The notes under the pieces: model-generated
What the model saw: the letters and a program-made list of their open reading frames with translations, nothing else
The model's database searches: none
What the model was told of the DNA's origin: nothing
In this document: positions 50,346 to 63,100 of the stretch, piece after piece
Numbering within the stretch: position 1 is the stretch's first letter
How the letters are laid out: every line of letters starts with the position of its first letter
Made by a program: the position numbers and the translations under genes
Assembly (NCBI GenBank): GCA_037833965.1
Contig: AP031355.1
Span: forward strand, 15,525,501 to 15,589,500
Direction: 5' to 3'
DNA from: Marchantia polymorpha subsp. ruderalis
Taxonomy: Eukaryota > Streptophyta > Marchantiopsida > Marchantiales > Marchantiaceae
Length of the DNA: 64,000 bases

Positions 50346-51709
50346 TCACTGATGGTATTCATTCTCGAGATCTTCCGCAGAGGTGTGTGCAACTGAAACT
50401 GCGACTGTGGTGGAGGTCGCCGCGTTAGCAACGCTAGGAAGCGCGGTCGGTCCTGCTGTCGGGTAGACCTCGGCCGCTGAGCGACTTATGGGAAGATAGG
50501 CTATGTCTGATTCTGGCGATTGGGCTGGTGTAAGTGCACTCTCTTCGAGGTTAGACTGAGGTAGAGATGTCGGGGAGTAGGCAGCTGCTTCAAGTGGACC
50601 GGGAGCGACCTCGCTCTGTTTCCATGTGTCGCTGGTTACTACAATCTGAGGATCCGACCCAGCGACTGCCTTCAGAGCCTGCACTGGATCTGCGATCAAG
50701 CGACGAGACCTGGACTTCTGGGAAGTGCATAGGCGTGGCAAATACACACCTGCACACAATAAACAAACAGACAAATGCTCATGCCCGTAAATATCAGGAT
50801 CGCAGTTACTCATGACTCCATCCGCAGCTCATGATCCGAGCGCCAATTGTTCGTTTCTGAAATATTATCGTTCACACTCTTGAGTGTAGGCTCGAGTCAG
50901 TCGGGCAACGAGAAAGGACGTAGATGCTCCATCGAGAAACAATGGACCATGCTCTGGCGAGCAGCAAGAGAGGTCGAGGCTGGGCTTATTGTGTGTGGAG
51001 TGGAGGTGGAGGTGGAGCAGAGGACGCGGATGGGGGTTGCGTTATGGTACCTTCTCCGGCTGCGAGTTTGATATACAAATCAACAATATTGGGGCAGTTA
51101 TTCTGACATTCTGCTGAGCAGAGTTTAGCTGTGAAGCCTTTCTCCATCAGTGCATCGGTGGACAGGCCGTAGGAAACCCGTTCCAGCCCGCATGATTTGA
51201 TGCACTCGTCAGTTTCGATCCACTCCAACGGTTTCTCCGCCATGATGATGGAGGTCTGCAAGGTCGGAAGGTCTGGACATCAGAAGATCGGTGGCTGGCG
51301 GCTTTCCGGCTGCGAATAACTGAGAAAGAAGACCACTCACGCCGCCACGTTCCTCAGATCTAATGTCCGCATCAGGAGCATGAGCATGATTACGTACTTG
51401 ACATTCCGCTGACGTTTCTCCGTTCTGGAGTGTCGACTTTTCGAGAACACAACGCGCACCCGTCGATGACACTGCAAACGCGCAATCTTCAATCGAGAGA
51501 TCCTCACACTCGAGGCCTGCGAAACACGTTCCGAGAGCTCGTCAGCCGAAGGTCCGAACATGTCGGATCATCATCAATACTCGAACGAATGAGCATTCAC
51601 CGCTGTTTTGTTTACGTCCGGGTTTGAGCCATGGAATCTCACCCACGGCGAAAGTGAATCTCAGCAGAAGAATGGCGAAGAGAATTGGACCCCTCCCCAG
51701 TTTCGCCAT
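50346..51709 (-). CDS. PAR1-family secreted protein, four exons, 264 aa
   Basis: PAR1 (photoassimilate-responsive) proteins are plant-specific, secreted and Cys-rich; their biochemical role is unknown. Exons on the minus strand are 51709-51643, 51516-51398, 51255-51051 and 50749-50346. All introns have GT/AG ends and the frame joins cleanly (67+119+205+404 nt). Residues 1-22 form a signal peptide (MAKLGRGPILFAILLLRFTF). Then come CEDLSIEDCAFAVSSTGARC, ETSAECQ, IETDECIKSCGLERVSYG, FTAKLCSAECQNNCPNIVDLY, LAAGEGVYLPRLC, all in PAR1 order. The C-terminal third (about 175-264) is rich in Pro, Ser, Thr and Ala (APGPLEAAAYSPTSLPQ) and probably disordered. The start is fixed by the signal peptide. 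Two adjacent ORFs in the exon 3/4 area are parts of this gene, not separate genes. Confidence 0.93.
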
Positions 51710-52137
51710 GGCGAATTCTCGTTGAAGGTGAGGCTCAGGGCACCAATGCAGGCCTTAAATCGATCTCTCCGCGCAAAATTTCACCTGTACTCGGGGAAAA
51801 CTGGTGACATTTAGCCGCTACCCCATAAAAAGACAACACTTCTTACAAATTCTTACAATGCGGACAAGTTCTTCTTCACTTATTCCACGCGGTTTTTTTA
51901 AACGACCCTTTCACTCTTCGAGACTTTCAGTCGGAGGCCAACCCCTCGGTCTAAATGCAATCCAATGCAATGCAATCGTCCCTGCTCGAATCAAAAGTCG
52001 ATATCAGGAACTCGATTAAACGTCGACATTTCAGAATCAGCCGCCGCTTTGTCGAGAAGCCGATCAATCCGTTCTCATCGAATGGAGGGAGCTAGATTTG
52101 CAGTCGCGCGGAGGGAGGGCGGAATTTCGAGATCGGG

Positions 52138-52145
52138 CACGTGGC
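52138..52145. promoter_or_regulatory. G-box / ABRE-like element
   Basis: CACGTGGC, the core bound by bZIP/bHLH factors in plants, lies upstream of the minus-strand PAR1 gene. The motif is short, so chance is possible. Confidence 0.3.
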
Positions 52146-52154
52146 GGGTTTAGG

Positions 52155-52186
52155 ATGGGGGCGGGGGAGTGGGGGGTGCGGGGGAG
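52155..52186 (+). repeat. G-run array, G-quadruplex potential
   Basis: Four or more runs of four to six G separated by one to three bases, about 450 bp upstream of the PAR1 start. Confidence 0.75.
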
Positions 52187-53200
52187 CTCGTGTACCTTGC
52201 GACGAGCGCTCGAGAGAGAGAGATAGACAGACGTAGAGGAATGACGAGGTCGGCCAGAGCGAAGTTAGAGGCTAGCGCGCGCCTGCAGCAGGCCTGCGAC
52301 TTCGTGAGCGTCGGTTTGAGCGACGGATCTGGAACGGCTTTATACGCGCCCCCGCTCCCGCGCCTTCCTTCCTTCAATACAACTCCGAGCGATGGCAACT
52401 GCCACACTCCACGCGGTCGCCGCTAACTTCAACGACCGGCTGACATGCAAACGAAACGGGCGCCGTTTATCGGCTCCGGTTGTCGTGAGAGTCCGTAGAC
52501 TGACGCTCATCCCCATACGGTCGCCCCCATATCCATAACCAGATTCGAGTCGAAGCGGTTCGGTTGACCCACATCCATCCATCTATCCGTCCATCCATCC
52601 CGGTTCAGGCCCGGAGTTCATCGCTGTTCTTGGGCGTGTGCTGTCAAATAACTGCCAGTCTGGTATATACGAACGGGCCCGATCGAACAAACCGCTCTCA
52701 CGTGCCTGTCACGTACTGCGTAGGACGAGTACCATGTAGATGCTGGCACTCGGTAGCATTTTCGCACTCGAGGCGGTGAGTGAGGTTCACGGCGTAGGCT
52801 CTTGGCGCTGTGGGGCTTTGGGGACCGGGTTCGCTGGTGTCATGTGAAGCAGCGGGTGCCTTTCTTCGTTGCGCACTCGCGTTAACGCTGCCTTTCATCG
52901 GCGGCACAGGACACGTCTTCACTGGCACGTGCCATGTCCGGCCATGGTTTGCAACATGTTGACTGTAGTAACCTCTGAGTGCAAACCTGCAACTGCTTGG
53001 GACATGCACTCATGCGGGGAGAAGATTCATTGGGGTACATTTTTCAACTTTGAAGCTGTAAGCCTTTTCCCGTACATTGTGCCTGCCCTGCCAACTGAAG
53101 TTAGAGAGGAAAGTATTGTGCTATTATACATTTCGTGTTTCATGCGAGTTCTTTAGAGTATAATCTCAAATGACATTTAGCAAGATAATAATTACTCCTT

Positions 53201-55700
53201 ATGGACACTTTATTGAATAAGAATGACATAACAAGGAGTCCATCTTTAGATTGAGCTTAGTCGTGTTAATTATTTCATGCATTTTCTATTGTTCTTCTAT
53301 AGCGAAATCCTGCATCAAGATAAAAAACCATAATGCAGTTATAAAACATAACTGGAATGCATCAGTCAACCATCACCAAAGGTGGTATCATAAAATGTTT
53401 CATTAGTGTAAAACATTATCATTTTATAAATATAGAATTCATGAATTCAGTTTGCTCTGTCTTTTCATTTTGCAACTTGTAGCAAAGTTTTTGGTAGTAT
53501 CATGAAATACAATAATACAAGCTCTCTATGCCCTTTTGGTATGGATGTAGTTTTTTTAAAGTTTTTAAAATGCGTACGTGAAGGTGTTAATAACAATGAG
53601 ATACGATGGAATGATGTGTTAAAATAAGACTTTCTGAACATGCAGCTAAAAGCGAAACATGATGATAAAAATATATGATCTTGTGCATGTTTATGTTGTA
53701 TCAAAAAACAACGCCTCACTTGATGGCAGACTTCTATAGCTTCCAGTATTTAAAACAGAGAGATATACTCGTATTCCCGCAATTAATTAACAATGCTATA
53801 ACATCTAACAAAATCTATTCAATATGTTGCAAGTTAATTCGAAGCCACCGTGGAAGTCACGAGCCAAGGGAAAATAAGTCAACATTGAAGCGAAGAGATG
53901 AACTTTTCAGACTAACGACGTGTTAGCAAATCCTACAAAAACCTGACTGATTCTTAGACGTTTACCTATATTCAAGTTCTAAAGACTATCTGAAGCAGTG
54001 CTGTGTCCCAAGAAAATGTTGTTGCAGCTGCATCTCAGCATTGCATTCTGCAATAGGGCAACAAGCTGAGAAGAGAACGGGCTTTTCGAAATAAACGAGA
54101 ATTCCCTGGTCCGAACGAAGAATGATCACGTTTGAAATGAGTCTTACTAACTGGAGTTCTATCATCGTCTTCTTAAATTTTTCTTCGGATCAGTGGGAGT
54201 TGCCGGATTTAGCATGTATGCATCACAAAGACCAAGGCCCAGCTGCTGGAGATTTGTTAAGTGATCACGAGGTGCTGGAGATGACAGGCAGCGACCCGCT
54301 CTCCAATTTCTGCCTGTGTCCTGATTTTGGATCTGAAACTATCTCTACTCATTTTCTATACAGAAATTGTTGGTACGGGGGACATGGACACGCTCTAATA
54401 TTTCTCTGCGTGGAGAACAGCCAATCTTCCAGGAGCTTGCGAGTGAAAAGGCGACAAGCGCAGGACTGCTGTTAACTCTACCATTCGGCCCCCTGTGCAC
54501 GTTTTATGTTAAGATATCAACCAATGTGCAAAGTTCACTCTATGTAATGATTCTGAAGGATTTTGTCACTCTCAGAATCCGACGTTGCCTCTCTTGATGT
54601 GTGCGCAATGCAAAGGGCGCAAGATGAAAATCACAGAAACGAGAAGGTGAGCAGCAATTGGATCAGCAAGAACAATCAAGAAGTTCGTTTATGCTACAGA
54701 AAAGGCTGTGAGATACATTTTCCATTCGTTTAGAAGAGACAGTCACATTCTGGAATATGTAGTCCTTTAAGTGTGGATAGATCAAATGTCTTCGACAGTT
54801 TGGATTTTATCCAACGTAGAGTCCGCCAGGTTTACACAGTTCTTCTGGTGTCCAGAAAACATGTGAACAACAGTACACATGGTCGCAATTATAGAATCGA
54901 TCCATCATAGGAATTCACAGTCTGAGTTTACCTTCAAGAGATAGCGCGATGCTCATTAAACTTGGGGCTTCTTCCTTCGTCGTTAAGTTGATAGAACACC
55001 ATACTTGAACTTTTGACTTCTGGAGCCAAGACGCTTGACGCACGTAGAATATGGAAACTTCGCTATGGACTTTCGATGCAGCACAATTAATTATTTTATC
55101 CATCAATGTGATTTAAACTTCATATCTAATGTGTCACTCAGAAATTCCGCAATGTGAAGCCTAGATAAATGTTATTTATAATGCATGTTCAGGAGTCCTC
55201 TCACGTGAACACATGATTTCCAGAGATTTTAAACTCTTAGTCGTCGTCATGCAGGGTTCTGCAATCCCATAGGTGCGCTTGGACTTTCTCAAGCTAAATT
55301 TACTAAATATCGATCCAAAGAAGCAACATAAAACCGGAACAGTTGCGCAAGAGGTGGAGATTAGATTTGCTAAACCAGCTGTTTAGCCAGCAAGGAGCGT
55401 AACTTTGCACAAGAACTGGTAGCTTGCCGATAGGTCGGAATGGGAATGAAGCAGTTGTATTTTAATCAAAACAGTATATCGTTTTGTGAAAACAGAGATT
55501 GCCATTTGTATAACTATCCAGGTTAACGTGTGCATCATAATCGGATTAATCCATTGGCATGTATTATAATTGAAAGTTCTTCTCTTTGGAAAAACGATGT
55601 GACAAGAATAGTCGAACCGTCCGGCCAGTGTCAAAGTTGAGTCATTGCATCTTGAATCTGCACGACTTCCGAATTCAGATTAACTACCTCCGCCTTTTCA
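53201..55700. other. Unassigned region
   Basis: AT-richer DNA with short ORFs (117 codons or fewer), none recognised. Exons for the missing N-terminal part of the MIP2 gene were looked for here on the plus strand and not found. Confidence 0.4.
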
Positions 55701-55919
55701 TAGATTTCAAGAGTCTATTAAGTGTGTTATGCGTTAGAGAGACACAACACATGAGTAGTTAGATAACTCGATTTCATGACTACAAGGTGGGAATGGGTTA
55801 CTTTGTAGTTGCTAAGACACAACCCATTACAATTGTAATGTCTTTGCTAAGAATGAGGAAAATGATTTTTGTTCCATCAATAACTAAAGAGATTTGGTTA
55901 AAATTTTGTGAACATTCTG

Positions 55920-58900
55920 TTATGAGCATATATATATATATATATAGTGAAGTGTAGGTTGATTTTCCAAAAATCTGAATTAAACCGTACTATCTATTTT
56001 ACATTCAAGATTTGTGTTTTTTATTTTTAATATAAATCTGAGATTTTTATAAAATTTTAAAAGTTGAAAAATCCAAATTAAGTCTTAAACTAGATAGAAT
56101 ATGAGATATTTACGTACACAAAAAGTTGAACATCATATATCTGAAGAGTTTCAAGGTTTAGTATGCAAAGAAGAGGGAGATACTTGTTATTGCATCACGT
56201 TTTATATTATGTAACAAAAGATTTTTTCGGAGAGTTGATATTTAACAAATGGTTCTCCTTTCAAAGCAATCAATCTTTTGACTCCATTTGAGTCACAAAC
56301 AAATGGTTGATAATAATCATTTGAAAAATTTTGGTTATACAAATAATATTCTCATAGCTAAGAATAATATAACCAAGCTGGATCCTATCTCTAAGAAGTG
56401 TAGATTTCTTGGATATACTGATGGTGTGAATGATTATAGGTTATGGGATCCAGTGCTTTGTAAGGTAGGTATCAGTAGGTATGTTTATTTTATTGATTCT
56501 AGATGATATAAGCATTAGAAAATATATGAGGTTTCTAACAAGTACAAATCTTCACTCAAATATATTGTTGGAAAAGATTGCTCATTTTGTGATTAATGAT
56601 GTTACACAAGAATAAACTTTGATGTAGATGGAGTAAATTTCTAAAGAGCAAGAGTTAAAGAAACAAATTATTGTTAATGAAATTTAAATATCTGCACGAG
56701 ACAAGAAAGATCAACTAGTATAGTACACTAGAAGATCATTGAATCACATGAATAAGACTCTTGTAAAATATAATTTATGGACCAAATCATACATTTTGGA
56801 ATATCATGAATATGATGATAACATTGCCTTGAATTTTAAAAAATGATAAATTTTTTGTTATAGAGAAGTTCAAGCTAATGTTAATAAGCTTGATTGAAAT
56901 ACTAATATGGAGAGTGAAATGTGATCATTGATAAAATAACAAAATTTTAAAGCTAATGAAGTTTACAAAGAATCAAACTTTGATTAAATGCAAGTAGATG
57001 TTCAAAGTGAAGTACAAATTAGTAACTAACGAAGCCAAGTTAGGAAGTAGATGGCTAAAGGTTTAACCAAAAAAAATGTGGATTACAGCTTATTTTTCTC
57101 AAGTGTAACCAAATATGATATGATGCATTTAGTATATGAAATTTTTGTAATATTTTATCTTATCATACATCAATTTGGATCTCTAGAAGAAGAAATTTAC
57201 TTGAGGCAAAAAAGATGAATTTAAGAAGAAAAGTGTAAAAAAATTGATTTGTAAATTACTTATATTATTATATAATTTAAGTCATGCAAACTACTAGACA
57301 ATGAATTGCGAGGTTTTATAAATGTATGAAAACACAAAGATGATCACAAACTTTGTATATCCATGTCTATACATGAAAAAAGTGAACTACAAGATTTTTT
57401 GATCACATTAATCTAGAACTCTACGCTGATGACATGCTTATTTTAGCAAATTATCAATCCAGATTCAAGAACCAGGTGAAATCTTCATTTAAAATAAAGT
57501 ATTTGAGTAAATCCAAGAGTATATTATGGATATATCTTTGTAGTGATTTTGGAAAAAAAAAATTATAGTTGAATCAAGTCAAATACATTCAACTTTAGCT
57601 TGAAAGTTTTAACATCACATACTCTAAAAGAGTTAGACGCCTTTGGCATAGCATTTCAAACTTTCTACAACTCAATGTCCAGCCCGATGCCATTGTGAAA
57701 AGAAAAGATCATCAACTTCCTATGACAAAACTCTGTGCAACTTCATCTATTTGATGGCATGCATATATCTGATTTTGCTTTATCTATAGACAAGGCAAGC
57801 AGGTTCATGTCTTATCTAGCAAATAAGCATAGGGAAGGAGTGAAATGTATTTTCAAGTACATGAAGAGTATGAAAAATTATGATATTTTGTGTGATGACT
57901 TAATGAACAATGTCAAATTCGGCTAGGCTACATTCATGCCGATTTTTGAAAAGAATAAATCTACAATTAGATATGCGTTTACACTTTATGATGATACATT
58001 AGTTGAAAACATACTTTGCAAAAGTGAGTAGATTATTCCCTCATGAATCTTAACATGTAGCTAGAGCCAAAACAGCAAAGGAAGATGTTTAGTTGAATAG
58101 TTTATCACTTAATTGAAAGATAAGATTGTCAATCTTCATAATGTTAGTTAGAATATGCTATATTTTATTGCAAATATAAAAATTAAATTGAAACACATCA
58201 ACATCAAATTATCACTTTATCAAACATGCAATTTTTGATAAGAGTATTGAATTACTCATAATTGATGATATATTTATTCCAGCTTATATGTTGATCAAAA
58301 TTAATCTTGTGGAAAACTTTATTAAACATAGTTTCACTATGCATGGGAGTACAAATAGCATTGACTTGTAATTTAATTCAATATAATTCTATCATTTTTT
58401 TACTACAACTCAATTTTAGTTAGTTGTAGTTTAAAAATTACTGTATGTTAGATTTTTTTTCAGTTAAAGTTTTTTAAAGTTTCATATAGAATAATTATAT
58501 GGATTGTAGAGTTTATTGTAGTCATGTCATGAGTTAACAGATAGATTGTTAGAATAAAGTACAATCTAAAATTGATTTTAGATAATTTGATATTAGTTAG
58601 TGTTACGTTTAGGATTTTTATTACCCACACGCAATATATACGAACTCATATGGACATTGTGTAGGTTTCAATAAAAATTTCTGGTTTCCAATAAATGTAG
58701 TTCTAAAATGTATATATTTTTGTGTGTTTATATTTGTAGATTTATTATTCTTGATATTTCAAATATCCATGAAGTTGATATACTTATATTATGATGCGTA
58801 GTATTCATCCTTCCTCACTATGTGCTATAATACTTTCCAATAACAAACATCTAAAGACCACAGCGGTAACAATAAAGTATCTTGTGAAACTCGTTTGCTA
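55920..58900 (+). mobile_element. Decayed Ty1/copia retrotransposon with probable 3' LTR
   Basis: Copia pol relics lie in order on the plus strand. At about 56310-56510 is the integrase C-terminus (KLDPISKKCRFLGYTDGVNDYRLWDPV), at about 57075-57130 an RT start (VDYSLFFSSVTKYDM), and at about 57420-57450 the RT active site as LYADDMLILA. At about 57640-57690 is TPLAxHFKLSTTQCP (interrupted), and at about 57780-57900 an RNase H lead (SRFMSYLANKHREGVKCIFKYMKS). At 57955-58010 is STIRYAFTLYDDT and at about 58190 KIKLKHINIK. Stops and frameshifts are frequent. An LTR-like sequence starts TGTTAGAATAAAG at 58547, downstream of pol. The matching 5' LTR was not found. Confidence 0.85.
58547..58850 (+). 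repeat. Probable 3' LTR of copia element
   Basis: It starts with TG (TGTTAGAATAAAGT), as copia LTRs do, and contains CAATAAAAATTTCTGG, a polyadenylation-like signal. It lies at the expected place after RNase H. The right limit is uncertain and the partner LTR is missing. Confidence 0.5.
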
Positions 58901-60171
58901 GCAAGTTTGGTCAAGAATAAAAATGGATCATGTTCCACTATCATGCAATTGAACTATATGCCAACGAGCTAACATGAAGCAGAAAAGAGGGAGGAGATGA
59001 AAAGGAGTCATTTCCATTTTCCCTTGGGAATGTGACCACGAAGCACAATGTACGCCGGACGCCGGACGCCGGACGGACTGACGGACAACGCCGGACGGAC
59101 GCTGAGGACGCAGACGTGGCAGTGACACGTTGCAGCAGACAAATGAACGGAAGAATGGTCCGTGCGGAGAAACGGAGGGGAATATGTCGATGGCGTGGTG
59201 ATGGCACGGGACCAGCGTCTCCTGCTCCTTCCTCATTCTCGTTCGTTCCCCAGTGCCGCCAGCATTCTCTGTACAGTACGTTGACGCTTTTCCCACTCTC
59301 CGTCGATACGAAGAGGTTTGGATCTCGACCCTGGACTCCTCCGATTGCTGGGATTTCTGGGATTTTGAATGTCTGAGGCGAGTTGGAATTGATTACAGTT
59401 GGAATTTCGGTCAATGTTGATCTGACGGGAGGCCGCCCGGGGAGCAAATTTTCCCGAGGATTGGGTCCTGTTGGCAAGATGATCAATTGCTTTGTTCTGG
59501 TCGCTGTGAATCGGTGTGACAGAGAAGTCGAAGGGGTGAGTTTTTCCGCCGCTGAAGCTCGATTTTTCGGAGGTTTTAGCTGGCCCGATCGGGCGATTCT
59601 CGTGCGTGGTGAAGATCGGCTCAGGTACATATTGTTGTGGTTGTTGATTGCCCTGCTCGTCTGGCTTCCCTTCTGTGAGTTGCTTGATTGTGCTGAGATT
59701 GAAGTGTTTGTTCATTTGAGATTGCGTGGTGGAAGGAATGTAAGGGCAGCGCTCGAGTGACTCGTTCCATCGCTTTCCGGGTTCAGATCCGACCTTACGA
59801 AAAGCGTTCACGGTCATGAAAAGTGTCCGGAGGCACCGTAAGTTTCCGAGAGGACTAGGGTTTAAGTTGACCATTATCACTATGCCATGGAGTTCTGACG
59901 ATTTGACAGCAACTTCAACAGACGGCATTTGTGTGGAATTACCTCGTGGACGGTAAGGAGGTTGAAAAAGTCCGGTTGATGAATCAGGGTCGACTCATGA
60001 CTGTTCTTGGAATGGTGAAAAAGAAAAGAGTGGCAGCTGCTGTTTCAGAGCGCGCAGTTGAATTTGTTCTTGCTGCTGTGAAGAGCATGCGGGTGTTCGT
60101 GGTGGTGGGTATGGGAAGGCTATAAGTGCCAGTGAGCTGATGTGTTGGAGCTATATAACGCTGTAGTCAAG
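58901..60171 (+). promoter_or_regulatory. MIP2 upstream region
   Basis: GC-rich sequence between the copia element and the first recognised MIP2 exon. It has overlapping ORFs on both strands (229 and 231 codons on minus, 125 on plus), none matching the MIP2 beta-propeller or another family. It may be promoter and 5' UTR, or hold unrecognised first exons. Confidence 0.35.
59053..59103. repeat. GCCGGAC/GGAC short tandem repeat
   Basis: Three clean GCCGGAC units followed by degenerate GGAC-containing units upstream of the MIP2 gene. Confidence 0.8.
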
Positions 60172-63100
60172 ATGTCTCTCTTAACAAGAGCAGAGATGCA
60201 TAAGTTCCAAAAGTTCATCGAGGAGGAGGATTACAAATCCGCTTTACTGTTAGCCAAAAAATACGGACTCGAGAAAGATGATGTCTACAAGCCACAGTGG
60301 AACTGTTCAGATTATGGGGAGGAGGCGATCCGTGGCGTATTGTCCAAGGTCGAAGATCAGATGTGGGTAGTGAAGGAATGCAAGGAGAGGATCTGCCCTA
60401 GCTATGACTCTATGAACGCCTTGCTCAATTATGGGCTGAGGGTCACCGAACCTTTTGTGCATCCTGAGAGCTTTCTCTCTTCTTCGAATGGTGACGGCAG
60501 TGACAAATGTTGGTGGTTTCGGTTCAAACGTCTTCGACTTCTTCAGTACAAAGACAGACTTGAGACTTTTATTGGCATCAACAATGGGAGGTCGGTGGTT
60601 TTTCTTTCCCAACCTTTCGACAGCTGGAATTTTTTTCGTGAATCGTACAAATGCATATGATTTTTGTCAATGTCCTTTTAAATCTTTTGATGTTTTGTCT
60701 TTTGAAGTACAAATAGTGCGAAGTCAAATTCTGTGATCTGTAATTACAGGCAACACAGATGGAAACTGTTGGATTTCATGTATCGAGTGTCGTGCGTGAC
60801 ACTTGGATTGCCTGCTGTTCTTTCAGATACTCTCAGAACGAGTACATGATCTTTCGCTCAGCTCCTTTGTTGACTGTAGCACTGCGATTGGCTGAACGAG
60901 GAAAAACTGGAGCTTTGGCTTTGCTTTTCAATCGACATGCTTATTCACTGGCCCCTCGTATTCTGGAAATATTGGATTCTATTCCAGAAACTATGCCTCC
61001 CAACAGTTATAATCAGCTCCTTCCCGACGTTACTCCTCCCAGACCTTTTCTTCCTCGTACGAAGGAGGATTGGGTTGAGAATCTTGAGATTGTGATGGCC
61101 ATCAAGAGTGGTAAGCAGCATTATGAGGAAAATGAGACGGATTTGAGTTTAGAAGAGAGCACAGAACACGTCGTGAAGCTTTCGAAGGGTCTTCAGTGGC
61201 CAAGCAAGACGGAAGTTATAGATTGGTACTTCCGACGGTCACGGGAGATTGATCGAGCCTCAGGGTTGCTGGAAAACAGTTTATCTCTGCTGGACTACGG
61301 TATTGCCAAAGGACTGCGAGAGTTGGAAAGCTTTTCAAAAGATATTTCAGACCTGATGGCCATCATTTTCACCGGTGATTCAGACGATGTAGTCGTGGGC
61401 TTCACTCTGTCTGACTGGGAGAGTCTGAGCAAATATGAGAAGTTCAAACTGATTCTAGATGGTGCGAGGGAAGATACTATTGTGGATCGGCTGAGAGAGC
61501 AGGCCACATCGTTCATGCCCCATAGAAGCTCGACTCCCAACGCTGCCAGCGAGGCACACAGTAACAAGGATCACTCAGACGTGGATGCTAATTCACAATC
61601 GTTTTTGGTGACATGGTTGAGAGGAGCAGCCAAAGAGAATAAGTTCTCACTTTGTGCAGTAGTACTGGTTGACTGCTGCAAAGAACCTAGAGAACATGGT
61701 TTCTTTGAAGGTGAAGATGAGCTTGCTCAAGTTGCGTTAGATTGTATATACTCTTGCACAGAGACAGGGGAAGACGCATGGAGAACAATGCTTTATGTAT
61801 TGCAGAGTCTTCCGCACAGAGACTTGAAGAAGGAGCCAAGTTTGGCGTTCGATGATATTAATGGACAGAGGGGGTTGCGAAAGGGATTTATGAGAGCCTT
61901 TAGAGGTGCTGTCGGCAAGTCCGCAGATTCGTCTTTAGGAATGTCACCTCTCGTATCCGACGATGCACAACCAATGTCTCCTAGAACATCCCCTGATCTA
62001 CTCGGCACATTTCTAGGCAAAGGCAACGTGTTGTCTGATGAGCTTGAAGGGAGAGTACGAGTAGCGGAGGGGCACGTTAAGGCCGGACAACTTCTTTTGA
62101 AATATCAGGTGCATTATCCACAGTACACAACATCCTACTACTCATAAATGATGTGTTGGTAAAATATGCTTAAGTTTGAGTATCGTCGTAGGGGAAGGGT
62201 GAAGTTGGCTCACGGATTTGTGGTTAAACTCCAGGTCAAAAGCCCATGATAGTGGAGAAGTGACCCATATTTTCGTGAGTTCTGCAGGGGTCAAACTACG
62301 AAGAGAAACTTCAAAAATTCAGATAATTATCGTTATCACTGGAGAATTTAGAAGCTGTTGGTGCAGTGCCGCCGTTTCAAGAATTGACAGTTGGTTCTGA
62401 TGACAGGTTCCGAAGCCCATCAGCTTTTTCCTCAGTTGTAAAGGAGATAACGGGGGTACAAAACAGATCATTCGATTGCTTCTCGCGAAGTTTCCGAGCA
62501 GAGATTTGGCAAGAACCGATAGTGGTTGGGCAGGTTTATGGCAGGATCTACGAACCTTACAAGAGAAAGCGTTTCCGTTACTTGGCCGGGAGTCCTTGTT
62601 ACTAGAATTTTGTCAAGGATTGCTGAGAGCAGGAAAGTTTTCATTGGCCAAAAATTACCTCAAGGGTACAGGGACTACAAGTTTGCATATCGACAAGGCA
62701 GAAAAGCTTGTTTTGAAGATTGCCCGGGAATATTTATATTCAGCTCCCAGCTTGGATTCTCCTGCCGTAAGTTGACCGTTTTCTGAACTTATTTATGGTT
62801 GTTGAATTTGTAATAGCATCTTTGCTTTTCATTTTAACCTCTGTACAGTATTTTCATTTTAATCCATGATCTTTGGCAATCATGGATGCCTAGGCTTGGA
62901 ACTAGCGTTAGATATGAAGTAGAGGTTAGTAGATGGTGACAAGGCGCAGTTGAAACCCTTGGTGATGATTGATTTGGTCCGACTTTTGGAGGTTTTGGAA
63001 AATGCCGGGACTAACACGAGTGTTTGTGACTGACTCAGTTGTTAAAGTTTTCGATCTTCTAAACTATCATTTAACGTGCCAAACATCAGCCTGACTCGTA

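Larger units (their letters stand above)
51710..53200. other. PAR1 5' flank, GC-rich
   Basis: Should contain the PAR1 promoter. A G-box/ABRE-like core, CACGTGGC at 52138-52145, lies about 430 bp upstream of the start. A G-run array (about 52155-52186) and a CATC/CGTC microsatellite (about 52570-52601) follow. No further coding exon is recognised. Confidence 0.4.

Noticed and set aside
59233..59928. 231-codon minus-strand ORF upstream of MIP2
   Set aside because: Mutually overlapping ORFs on both strands, Gln/Asn/Pro-rich without motif, in the presumed promoter/leader of MIP2.
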